Shown here in pieces: positions 7,197-14,126 of a stretch of DNA of 17,065 nt (position 1 is its first letter; every line of letters starts with the position of its first letter). The position numbers and the translations under genes are program-made. The notes under the pieces are model-generated. The model ran no database searches, was not told where the DNA came from, and was given only the letters and a program-made list of their open reading frames with translations. Source of the DNA: CAZMMV01 sp964567475 (lineage in GTDB: Bacteria > Bacillota > Clostridia > Tissierellales > Tissierellaceae); contig CAZMMV010000031.1 in NCBI GenBank assembly GCA_964567475.1, positions 1 to 17,065 on the forward strand, in the 5' to 3' direction.

Positions 7197-7922
7197 TTAT
7201 CCATTATAAGCTTCTTCATCAACTATAATAGTTAAATCTGGATGAAGCAATAAAAATGATACAGGGAACATTGTACTCACTTTATTTTCATTTAAAAGTC
7301 TATCTATAACCGGTTTCTTCCTTTTGCCATTTGCAAGTAAAATAATTTTTTTTGCCTTTAATATTCCGCCCATACCCATAGTTATGGCTGTATTAGGTAC
7401 TTCTTTAGCATTTTCAAAAAACCTAGAATTCACCTTAATAGTCTCTTCAGTTAAATCAGCAACACTAGTATTTGGACACAAATACTCATTGGGTTCATTA
7501 AATGCTATATGGCCATTTTCTCCAATTCCTAAAACTTGTATATCTATTCCCCCAACCTTATCTATCATATCATCATATTCTTTACAGTATTCCTTTAGAT
7601 TTTTTGCCTTTCCATCAGGTATAAAAATATTTTCTTCCTTCATATTAATATGATCAAAAAGTTTTTCATGCATAAAATAAGCATAACTATATGGATTATC
7701 ACTAGCTAATCCTACATATTCATCTAAATTAAAGGACTTAACTTTAGAAAAATCTAATCCATTTTCTTTGTGGGCCCGTATAATCTCTTTATACATTCCA
7801 ACCGGAGTACTTCCTGTAGCTAATCCTAAAACTATTTCAGGATTAGCCTCTATAGCTTCTATAAATATCTTTCCTGCTACTCTACTCATACTGTCATAAT
7901 CTTTTTCAATCTTTAATTTCAT
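7197..7922 (-). CDS. nagB: Glucosamine-6-phosphate deaminase
   Basis: NagB converts glucosamine 6-phosphate to fructose 6-phosphate and ammonia, linking amino-sugar recycling to glycolysis. The 241 residues show the family motifs: GLATGSTP (33-40) for phosphate binding, FNLDEYVGL with the catalytic Asp67, and LGIGENGHIAFNEP (131-144) with His138 and Glu143. Asn136 replaces the E. coli Asp141, as in B. subtilis-type enzymes. The start is placed at ATG 7920-7922 (MKLKIEKDYDSM) because AGGAG lies 9 bases upstream. The ATG at 7931 has that site directly against it. The binding site lies in the end of the preceding metallophosphoesterase gene, and the two are tightly coupled (stop at 7928). No nagA or transporter gene is adjacent. 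Confidence 0.97.
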   Translation of the reverse strand: MKLKIEKDYDSMSRVAGKIFIEAIEANPEIVLGLATGSTPVGMYKEIIRAHKENGLDFSKVKSFNLDEYVGLASDNPYSYAYFMHEKLFDHINMKEENIFIPDGKAKNLKEYCKEYDDMIDKVGGIDIQVLGIGENGHIAFNEPNEYLCPNTSVADLTEETIKVNSRFFENAKEVPNTAITMGMGGILKAKKIILLANGKRKKPVIDRLLNENKVSTMFPVSFLLLHPDLTIIVDEEAYNG

Positions 7923-7927
7923 TTTTA

Positions 7928-8614
7928 TCATCTCCTACAAATCTTTTTAGGAATAAAATCAATATAGTCACTTGATATACAGTGAAATTCAATTCCTTCT
8001 ATATTACCTTCAATTATATACTTGTGACCTTCTGCATGCAAATGGCCATACAAGCAAATATCAACTCCATATTCTTTCATTATATCTACAAATTGATTAG
8101 GCTTCATATCATAATTAAATGGAGGATAATGAAGTAAAGCTATAGTCTTGTGAACTTTTTTCTCTATAGATTCAAGAGAAAGTCTAAGTCTATTTAATTC
8201 TCTAGCAAATATTTTTTCACTATGACTATCACTTTTTTCATCTATTGGAGACCAACCTCTCGTACCTACTATAGCTGTATCTTCATAAATAAAGCTATTA
8301 TTTTGTAAAAAGTCAATGCTTTCAAATCCTAAATTATTTATTTTACTCAAACTTTGCCACCAATAATCATGGTTGCCCTTAAGCATGATTTTTCTACCAG
8401 GCAATTTTTCAATTTTTAATAAATCTTCATATGCCTCTTCTAATTTTAATCCCCAGGAAATATCTCCTGGAACAAGTATTAAGTCTTCATTATTTACAAT
8501 ACTTATCCAATTATTTATTATTTTTTCCTCATGATCTATCCAATTCTCTCCAAATATATCCATAGATTTATCACCAATACTATCAAAGTGTAAATCTGCA
8601 ATTCCAAATATCAA
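7928..8614 (-). CDS. Calcineurin-like metallophosphoesterase
   Basis: This soluble 228-residue protein is a minimal calcineurin-like phosphoesterase. All metal-binding blocks are present: DLH (Asp7, His9), PGD (Asp51), GNHD (Asn81, His82), LLHYP (His162) and GHLH (His191, His193). Enzymes of this fold hydrolyse phosphomono- or diesters with two metal ions; the substrate here is unknown. The start codon is TTG at 8612-8614, with GAGGTGA five bases upstream. It is read in the same direction as the yhaN-like gene after an 80-bp gap and overlaps closely with nagB downstream. It differs from the yhaO-like nuclease by lacking the longer C-terminal region, so it is not a second nuclease subunit of that pair. 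Confidence 0.9.
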   Translation of the reverse strand: MIFGIADLHFDSIGDKSMDIFGENWIDHEEKIINNWISIVNNEDLILVPGDISWGLKLEEAYEDLLKIEKLPGRKIMLKGNHDYWWQSLSKINNLGFESIDFLQNNSFIYEDTAIVGTRGWSPIDEKSDSHSEKIFARELNRLRLSLESIEKKVHKTIALLHYPPFNYDMKPNQFVDIMKEYGVDICLYGHLHAEGHKYIIEGNIEGIEFHCISSDYIDFIPKKICRR

Positions 8615-8626
8615 TATATCACCTCA

Positions 8627-8689
8627 GTTAATGTTGTTGATTAACATTAAGACAGACCTTAGTGTTCTCAACACTTAATAGTTAATGTT
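8627..8689 (-). promoter_or_regulatory. Three-copy 8-mer able to form alternative hairpins before the metallophosphoesterase gene
   Basis: GTTAATGTT occurs directly repeated at 8627-8635 and 8681-8689 on the plus strand, and its inverse AACATTAA lies between them at 8643-8650. The middle copy can pair with either outer copy. Pairing with 8628-8635 gives a 7-base loop hairpin that ends 3-4 bases from the GAGGTGA ribosome binding site of the next gene. A further small stem (AGTGTT/AACACT, 8661-8675) lies between. No T-run follows any stem, so simple termination is not obvious. Confidence 0.35.
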
Positions 8690-8694
8690 CTACT

Positions 8695-11136
8695 TTAAGT
8701 TAAGCTAATGCTATTAAATTTAATACCCAATTCTTCTAATACTTTCTTTTCTCTTTTATGACAAGTAAATAATAATACTTGTCTGTCAATTATATTATTT
8801 GTTAAATATTCTAATACATTTTTAAGCCTTTTTTCATCATATTGTATAAAGCAATCATCTAAAAATAATGGAAGAATTTTTTCTGTTATTTCATCAATTA
8901 TGCCAAATCTTAATGCAAAATATAGTTGATCTATTGTTCCACCACTTAAACCTTCAATATTTATTATCTCATCTGTATTAGGATTTTCTAGATTGATATC
9001 TAAGTCTTCACTAACTCTAACCTTATTATATTTTCCAGAAGTGATCTTCTCAACTATCTTACTAAGTTTTTTATTGATACTAGGTGCAAACTCAGTGTGT
9101 ATTTCTTCTGATAACTGTTTTATAGTTGATTTAGCAAGATTTAAAGCTAACAATTTATCATCTAATATTTTTTTGTATTCTATCTTTTTATGTGTTTCTT
9201 CTTCTATTTCTACTATTCTAGATACTTGCTCATCTAATCTTCTTATTTTTTCTTCTATTGTACGCAAATCTGATATAAATTTAGAAATTTCATTTTTCTT
9301 ATTGTCAATCTCATCCATTATTGTTTCCTTATTAGTTTCTAATATATAAGCCATATCTAAATCCTTATTATTTGTTTCAATAGATAGTTCTTCTATTGTA
9401 TAATTTCCTAAAACCTTTTCTAATAATTGTCCTTTATGATCAATTTCTTCAATACTTTCTTCATATATTTTTTTATTATCTAAACCTAAACTAAATTCTC
9501 TTAAATCCTTGCATTTGTTATTTGAAAATATTTCATCTAAAATTTTTTTATTTATATTCATACTTTCCTTGTTTTTCTCTATCTTATCCTCTAAAGTTGA
9601 TTTTTTCCTCTTAAGCTCATTGTATTGCCTTTCTTCTACAGATTTACTATAAATTTCAATCTGTAAATTATCAATTAGATTTTTAAGTTCTAATTTAGTT
9701 TTTACTTTATGTTTATCTAATAAATCTTTATAAATCTTCTTTATCTCTTCTATTCTATCATTATTTAGATTTTCTTGGGAAATTTTTTTTTCTAATTCAT
9801 CTATTATTTTATCTTTTTCTATATGTATCTTTTTTTCTTCTATAATAGAATATATGACTATAATGCCTATTATAAACATTGGAATAAATAAAATCATAGT
9901 GGAAACTTTATTTAAATATAAAACAAAATCAATAATCAAGCTAATTAATATAAATATAAAAGTAAGTTTTTTGTATCTTACCTCTTTATCTTCATTTGAT
10001 TTTTTATCTCTTTGTAAAAAGCTTTTAGAACTTTTATCTTTATTGTACTTAATTTCATACTCTTCTTTTTCATACTCTTCATAAAGATAATAATCTTCAT
10101 TTAAAATTTCTAATTTCTTTTGATTTTCTAATTCTCCTTTATCAGGATCAAATGTTTTTATTTTTCTTGTTATATCTTCTAATTCTAATCCCATATTCTT
10201 TATATTTTCACTTGAATTATCTATATTTCCCTTTAATTTTATAGCTTTTTCATAGTCTTTCATTGAAATGTTAGCAAAACTTTCCAAGCCTTCTTTTTTT
10301 GATTTTAAATTTTCTATTTCTTCAATTATATCCTTTGCTTCTTTTAAAACTTTCTTTTTTTCTAATATCTCAACTTTATTAAGGTCTGTTTTTAATATAG
10401 ATAAACTTTTTTTTGCCATATTTATTCTTGTCTCTAAATTAGATCTCTCTTCTAAATATTCTTCATAATCTTTTTTATTTATTTCTATATTTTTTCTTTC
10501 GTTTTCCAATTCTTCAATTTCTTTTAAATTACTTGCATAGGGCTTAGTATAAGCCTTTTCAGAACCTATATTAGATATATATTGATCAATATCTAATATA
10601 GCCTTATCTATTGATATACTATCATCCAATGAAGTATTTACATTTATTAGTTTTTCTCTAACATCATTGGCCAACTCTCTATCTGTTACTGATTGTAATT
10701 GTTTTATAAAAACAGTATTTGAAAACACCCTGGTATTTAATCCAAAAAAGTGAACCCCTGGCTGAGATATTCGAGTTCTCCCCTTTTCTATAGATTTACT
10801 AATTTCTTTACCTGTCATTTCATCAAATACCTTTGTATCTTCATTTCCCTTTGTAAAATCTCTTTCTATTCTATAATCCTTATTTTCATATTCAAATCTT
10901 ATAATACCTGCGTATCTACCTTTATTCCAGGGATCATATTTAGAATGCTCTTCATTATATAGTGCAGATTTTACATTTGGCCTTAAAAACCCAAAAAACA
11001 TTCCCTCAATAAAACTATGTATAGTAGATTTTCCAGCTTCATTTTCTCCATATATTATATTTAATCCTTCTTCTAGCTTAATAGTTTTATTTTTAAACTT
11101 ACCAAATCCGATTAAATTAAGCTCTTTTAAAATCAT
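8695..11136 (-). CDS. yhaN: YhaN-like SMC/Rad50-type AAA ATPase with two membrane helices in the coiled coil
   Basis: This 813-residue protein has a split ABC-type ATPase head. The N-terminal part starts MILKELNLIGFGKFKN and has Walker A GENEAGKST (30-38). The C-terminal part has the ABC signature LSGGT (730-734), Walker B LPLFLDDCF (755-763) and His793. Between them lie two coiled-coil arms (about 200-385 and 435-680), rich in Lys and Glu. At the tip, where SbcC/Rad50 has a CxxC zinc hook, there are instead two hydrophobic helices (about 391-409 and 412-432), as in B. subtilis YhaN. I infer a membrane-anchored, SbcCD-like DNA-processing complex with the YhaO-like nuclease, whose gene ends 2 bases before this ATG. 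Subunit function in this family is poorly known. The length is shorter than B. subtilis YhaN. Confidence 0.85.
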   Translation of the reverse strand: MILKELNLIGFGKFKNKTIKLEEGLNIIYGENEAGKSTIHSFIEGMFFGFLRPNVKSALYNEEHSKYDPWNKGRYAGIIRFEYENKDYRIERDFTKGNEDTKVFDEMTGKEISKSIEKGRTRISQPGVHFFGLNTRVFSNTVFIKQLQSVTDRELANDVREKLINVNTSLDDSISIDKAILDIDQYISNIGSEKAYTKPYASNLKEIEELENERKNIEINKKDYEEYLEERSNLETRINMAKKSLSILKTDLNKVEILEKKKVLKEAKDIIEEIENLKSKKEGLESFANISMKDYEKAIKLKGNIDNSSENIKNMGLELEDITRKIKTFDPDKGELENQKKLEILNEDYYLYEEYEKEEYEIKYNKDKSSKSFLQRDKKSNEDKEVRYKKLTFIFILISLIIDFVLYLNKVSTMILFIPMFIIGIIVIYSIIEEKKIHIEKDKIIDELEKKISQENLNNDRIEEIKKIYKDLLDKHKVKTKLELKNLIDNLQIEIYSKSVEERQYNELKRKKSTLEDKIEKNKESMNINKKILDEIFSNNKCKDLREFSLGLDNKKIYEESIEEIDHKGQLLEKVLGNYTIEELSIETNNKDLDMAYILETNKETIMDEIDNKKNEISKFISDLRTIEEKIRRLDEQVSRIVEIEEETHKKIEYKKILDDKLLALNLAKSTIKQLSEEIHTEFAPSINKKLSKIVEKITSGKYNKVRVSEDLDINLENPNTDEIINIEGLSGGTIDQLYFALRFGIIDEITEKILPLFLDDCFIQYDEKRLKNVLEYLTNNIIDRQVLLFTCHKREKKVLEELGIKFNSISLT

Positions 11137-11138
11137 AC

Positions 11139-12227
11139 TTATTTTCTCTCCTTTAGTAAAGCCTCCAAACCAATATATAAAGCTTCTTCAACTATTGGGT
11201 TGTCCAATCCCTTTTCTTCCATTGTTTCAATAAACTTAGCTATTATATTATCTCTATTTTCTGTTTTTAAACTTTCAAGGTCATAATCTAATACAGTATT
11301 GTTAATTATTTCAATATGATAAAAATCAGATTTTAAATCTTCTTCTATATCAGCAATTTTAATATCCTTTTCTATAAGTCCATTAAGGTATATCCTATAA
11401 AAATCCTTATCTATACTTCCTATATTTATATTTTTAATTTCCTCTAGAATATCTATATAATCCATAGAATTATTTATTTCAATATGTTTTTCTATGAATC
11501 TTCTTTTACTAAAGGCTTTAAATTGTATGCTTGTCCTTTTATCTTTTATTTCGCCTTCTATTATTCCTCTTTCACCTAATTCTCCAAAATCTAAAGGTTC
11601 CGGTGAACCACAATAAGCTATATTTTCCTCAATGATATCTGGTTTATGTATATGCCCTAAGGCAATATAGTCCATATTTAAACTTTTTAAGTCTTTTAAA
11701 TTTAATGGTAGATACTTGGAATCTCCATATATATCTCCATGTAATAACAAAATATTGTTTTTGCTAGTATCTAGATTTTTTTTTAGGTCTAAAAACAAAT
11801 TGTTCTCTTTTATCTCCTTAGTATCCCAACTATATCCATAAACATTGCTATTTAAATCCTTAAATTCTATCTTTTCTAGTCCATCCGTCTTAAATATACT
11901 TACATTTTCTGTCCATTCTACTTTGTTATACAAGGACTTTCTATCTATGTAGTCATGATTACCTGCAGATATTAAAACTTTAATATCTCTTGCTCTTTTT
12001 AATATATCCCTTACTCTTTTTATATCACCTAGGGTAAAATAGGATTCTTCAAATAAATCTCCTGCTATAAATAAAAAATCTACTTTTTTCTCCCTAGCAT
12101 ACTCCACTATTCTTTCAAATGTAGACCAAAGCTCTCTTCTTCGTTCTCCAGCTATTTCACCCTTAAATGAGGGGTTTAGAAATTTAAAGCCAAGATGTAA
12201 ATCCCCTGTATGAATAAATTTAATCAA
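11139..12227 (-). CDS. yhaO: YhaO/SbcD-like DNA exonuclease (metallophosphoesterase)
   Basis: This is the probable nuclease partner of the YhaN-like ATPase. The Mre11/SbcD-type phosphoesterase domain fills about residues 1-240 with all metal ligands: Asp9 and His11 (GDLHLG), Asp57 (AGDLFEE), Asn90 and His91 (AGNHDY), His163 (LLHGD), His192 and His194 (GHIH). The CGSPEPLDFGE block that closes SbcD-like nuclease domains follows at about 206. The C-terminal 120 residues are the poorly conserved cap/ATPase-binding region. I choose TTG at 12225-12227 (MIKFIHTGDLHLG), because AAAGGGG lies 7-8 bases upstream. A longer frame from TTG 12245 would start before that site. It is the first gene of the run, behind an extended -10 promoter, and is 2 bases from the ATPase gene. 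The gene symbol reflects similarity to the B. subtilis yhaO-yhaN pair, not proven orthology. Confidence 0.87.
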   Translation of the reverse strand: MIKFIHTGDLHLGFKFLNPSFKGEIAGERRRELWSTFERIVEYAREKKVDFLFIAGDLFEESYFTLGDIKRVRDILKRARDIKVLISAGNHDYIDRKSLYNKVEWTENVSIFKTDGLEKIEFKDLNSNVYGYSWDTKEIKENNLFLDLKKNLDTSKNNILLLHGDIYGDSKYLPLNLKDLKSLNMDYIALGHIHKPDIIEENIAYCGSPEPLDFGELGERGIIEGEIKDKRTSIQFKAFSKRRFIEKHIEINNSMDYIDILEEIKNINIGSIDKDFYRIYLNGLIEKDIKIADIEEDLKSDFYHIEIINNTVLDYDLESLKTENRDNIIAKFIETMEEKGLDNPIVEEALYIGLEALLKERK

Positions 12228-12258
12228 TATTTTTACCCCTTTCAATTTTACACTTTAA

Positions 12259-12267
12259 ATTATATCA
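12259..12267 (-). promoter_or_regulatory. Extended -10 promoter of the yhaO-yhaN-like run
   Basis: TGATATAAT on the minus strand is an exact extended -10 element 32 bases before the TTG start of the yhaO-like gene and just after the terminator hairpin at 12310-12352. No strong -35 box is visible. The same nonamer precedes uvrC, another DNA repair gene, at 2713-2721. Confidence 0.5.
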
Positions 12268-12309
12268 CATTGCATAGCCAAAATAATAGAAAAAAATCTA
12301 TAATATAAA

Positions 12310-12352
12310 ATACTCATAGATTTACTTTATGTTTTCATAAATCCATGAGTAT
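12310..12352 (-). terminator. Rho-independent terminator after the isochorismatase-family gene
   Basis: ATACTCATAGATTTA (12310-12324) pairs with TAAATCCATGAGTAT (12338-12352), a 15-bp stem with a single G-U type mismatch and a 13-base loop. On the minus strand it starts 15 bases after the stop at 12367, and a TTTTATATTAT tail follows. It separates the PfkB-like/isochorismatase pair from the yhaO promoter. Confidence 0.75.
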
Positions 12353-12366
12353 CCTCATTAACATTT

Positions 12367-12915
12367 CTATTTAATCATCTTTGACAATACTTTAAATTCA
12401 GGAGTTCCTGCTACTTCTAGTAAATCAAATATTATAGATTCTGTATTAGATATGATTGCACCCATATCCTTCATCTGTTCTAATCCATTTACAAAATTAT
12501 CTTTAGTCCTTGAACATACTGCATCATTAGCTATAAACACTTCATATCCAGCAGCTATCAACTCCCTAGTTGTCTGCATTACACATATATGAGTTTCCAT
12601 ACCAGCTATAATTATCTTTTTTCTTTTCTTTTTATCAATAGCTTCTTTTATATCCCCTAAATAAGCATTAAAACTATTTTTTTCATAAATTTCAGGAGTA
12701 TCTAGTTCCTTTTTTAAATCCTCTAGGGTAGATCCTATACCTTTTGGATATTGCTCTGTAAATATAATTGGAATATCCATTAATTTTCCAGCTTCTATTA
12801 ACACCTTTGTATTAGAAACCACAGCTTCCTTATCTTCCATGGCCTTAGCCAATTTTTCTTGTATATCTATTACTAAAAAAAGAACATCTTCTTTGTTTAA
12901 TTCATATTTTGTCAA
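12367..12915 (-). CDS. Isochorismatase-family cysteine hydrolase (YcaC-like)
   Basis: Members of this fold hydrolyse isochorismate, nicotinamide or various amides. The 182-residue protein keeps the Asp-Lys-Cys triad: Asp17 in VIDIQEKL, Lys79 before NSFNAY, and Cys111 in GMETHICVMQT, followed by the usual TTRELIAAGYEVFIANDAV. Length and the GMETHICV motif are closest to the YcaC-type group of unknown substrate rather than to pyrazinamidases. The start is taken as TTG at 12913-12915 (MTKYELNKED), because GAGGAG is 8 bases upstream. GTG at 12922-12924 touches that site. It follows the PfkB-like gene by 16 bases and they likely share a transcript and possibly a pathway. The unit ends at the hairpin 12310-12352. 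Nothing nearby indicates siderophore or enterobactin synthesis, so a true isochorismatase role is unlikely. Confidence 0.88.
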   Translation of the reverse strand: MTKYELNKEDVLFLVIDIQEKLAKAMEDKEAVVSNTKVLIEAGKLMDIPIIFTEQYPKGIGSTLEDLKKELDTPEIYEKNSFNAYLGDIKEAIDKKKRKKIIIAGMETHICVMQTTRELIAAGYEVFIANDAVCSRTKDNFVNGLEQMKDMGAIISNTESIIFDLLEVAGTPEFKVLSKMIK

Positions 12916-12931
12916 TAATTTCACTCCTCTG

Positions 12932-13873
12932 TTAATAATTTATATTAAAAATCTCCACTTCATTCATAAGCCTTTTTATCTGGTTAATCTCTATTTTAGA
13001 AATATCTTCCTGTAAATTTACTACAGTTTTTATTGCTTGAACTAGACTAAGAGTCATCTCCATACTATATTGTCTACTCATACCTAAGCCAAATCCAGAT
13101 GCAATACTACATCGTCCATTTTCTCTTGAAGTAGCTTTTATATCAATATCTTGAGCCAATTGGACCCTATAACCATGATCCCTACATAATACTAAAGTCT
13201 CATCCATAGATAGGTCTACAACTACAAATTCTACCCCTCTGTCTAATAAATATCTAGATCCTTTTATAATTTCATTTTCAAATTCTAGTTTTATATTTAA
13301 AAGATATTCTAATTGCTCCTTATCTAATATTACCATATAAGGAGCAGCGTCTACAGCCTTCTTTAATTCTAAAGATTTTGCATTTAAAATAAATCTCTTA
13401 TTTTTTGCCTTTGCTAATCTTATCAAATTATAATAAATCTCTTCCGAAAAACCTGGGGGTAGTACATTGCTTACTCCATATATTATATTAGATTTATCTA
13501 TTAGTTTAGAATATATTTCAAAAAAATCAAGTATGTCATCCCTAGTAATCCTAGGGTTTTCTTCATATATATTAATATGATTTATTCCATCATTCATGGA
13601 AATCCTTGCTCTAGTTTCTTCTTTTATATATATAAAATCATGTGGTATATTTAATTCCAATAATTTTTTATGATAATATTTCCCATTCAATCCACCTAAA
13701 AGACCTGTTAAAAATGATCTTTCATTAAACATATTTAAAATAACAGCTGAAATAATACTCTCAGAACCTGGATTATATACAGAATTTTTAACATTTATAT
13801 TTTCATTTATATTAAGATTATCTACATTATATATTTTTTCTATATATGGATTTAAATCTATGGTTAAAAACAT
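12932..13873 (-). CDS. PfkB-fold sugar-kinase-like protein lacking the catalytic aspartate
   Basis: The 313 residues align by eye with 1-phosphofructokinase/tagatose-6-phosphate kinases: MFLTIDLNPYIEKIYNVDN matches their TLNPAID start, GLLGGLNGKYYHKKLLE fits the sugar-binding strand region, and VSNVLPPGFSEEIYYNLI matches the SGSLPPG motif. Two diagnostic sites are lost. The GGKGxNVA loop is PGSESIISA (35-43). The GAGD motif near the end, which supplies the catalytic base, reads ENGRCSIASGF (251-261), with Cys255 where Asp is expected. The protein is therefore probably not an active kinase of the usual type; it may bind a sugar phosphate as a sensor or have another role. I place the start at ATG 13871-13873, since GAGGGGGGG precedes it by about 7 bases; an upstream in-frame ATG at 13891 lies before that site. 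It is the first gene of a two-gene unit with the isochorismatase-family gene. Confidence 0.8.
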   Translation of the reverse strand: MFLTIDLNPYIEKIYNVDNLNINENINVKNSVYNPGSESIISAVILNMFNERSFLTGLLGGLNGKYYHKKLLELNIPHDFIYIKEETRARISMNDGINHINIYEENPRITRDDILDFFEIYSKLIDKSNIIYGVSNVLPPGFSEEIYYNLIRLAKAKNKRFILNAKSLELKKAVDAAPYMVILDKEQLEYLLNIKLEFENEIIKGSRYLLDRGVEFVVVDLSMDETLVLCRDHGYRVQLAQDIDIKATSRENGRCSIASGFGLGMSRQYSMEMTLSLVQAIKTVVNLQEDISKIEINQIKRLMNEVEIFNINY

Positions 13874-13920
13874 GCTATCGCCCCCCCTCATTAATAAAAC
13901 ATTAAGTATCTATTATGTTT

Positions 13921-13950
13921 ATTATATTACATTTCTTAGCATGATTTCAA
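13921..13950 (-). promoter_or_regulatory. Promoter of the PfkB-like / isochorismatase unit
   Basis: On the minus strand TTGAAA (13945-13950) and TATAAT (13921-13926) are 18 bases apart, 48 bases before the chosen start codon. This is a good sigma-A-type match. Confidence 0.55.
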
Positions 13951-14001
13951 TCTCTAGTTAATTATACCCAAAGTAAAATGATTTAAATATTTAAAATCTA
14001 A

Positions 14002-14048
14002 GAATAAGTATCAAAAATGGTGCCAGGCACCATTTTTGATACTTATTC
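14002..14048. repeat. 47-bp REP-like palindrome centred on GGTGCCAGGCACC
   Basis: The arms 14002-14024 and 14026-14048 are exact inverted copies, 23 bp each, with a single central A (14025). The core ATGGTGCCAGGCACCAT is much more GC-rich than the surroundings. It lies between two divergent genes, so it is not placed as the terminator of either. Palindromes with GGTGYCAGGCACC cores recur in Firmicute intergenic regions and resemble REP-type elements moved by Y1/REP-associated transposases. That link is from memory of the motif, and only one copy is in this window. Confidence 0.75.
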
Positions 14049-14050
14049 AT

Positions 14051-14079
14051 TTGTATGTCTTTATGTGAATTGTTATATG
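14051..14079 (+). promoter_or_regulatory. Candidate promoter of the UppS-like gene
   Basis: TTGTAT (14051-14056) and TATATG (14074-14079) are 17 bases apart, directly after the 47-bp palindrome and 48 bases before the ATG. The match is moderate. Its -10 box overlaps the start of the small palindrome at 14076-14093. Confidence 0.35.
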
Positions 14080-14093
14080 GTCTAAAGACCATA
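14076..14093. promoter_or_regulatory. Operator-like palindrome before the UppS-like gene
   Basis: TATGGTCT (14076-14083) and AGACCATA (14086-14093) are perfect inverted 8-mers with a 2-base spacer. The position, over the likely -10 box and transcription start of the UppS-like gene, fits a repressor site. With so short a spacer an RNA hairpin would need to open its loop, so a DNA-binding site is the better reading. Confidence 0.4.
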
Positions 14094-14126
14094 CTATATT
14101 TAAATAGAATTTAGGAGGTATAGTTT

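Noticed and set aside
7175..7222. N-terminal extension of the CYTH protein to an ATG at 7222
   Set aside because: It overlaps the end of nagB by 26 bases, lacks a suitable ribosome binding site and adds residues before the ExExK motif that normally starts the protein. GTG at 7174 fits better.
8993..10962. Several plus-strand frames inside the yhaN-like gene
   Set aside because: They are Ser/Ile/Leu/Phe-rich reflections of the Lys/Glu-rich coiled coil on the other strand, without start signals.
8695..12227. Anti-phage defence system built on the ATPase-nuclease pair
   Set aside because: The pair resembles YhaN/YhaO or SbcCD housekeeping proteins. No other defence gene, recombinase or island border is nearby, so a defence role is not supported by the sequence.
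12932..13873. Annotating the PfkB-fold gene as fruK (1-phosphofructokinase)
   Set aside because: The substrate and catalytic motifs are not conserved, and no fructose PTS or fruR gene is adjacent.
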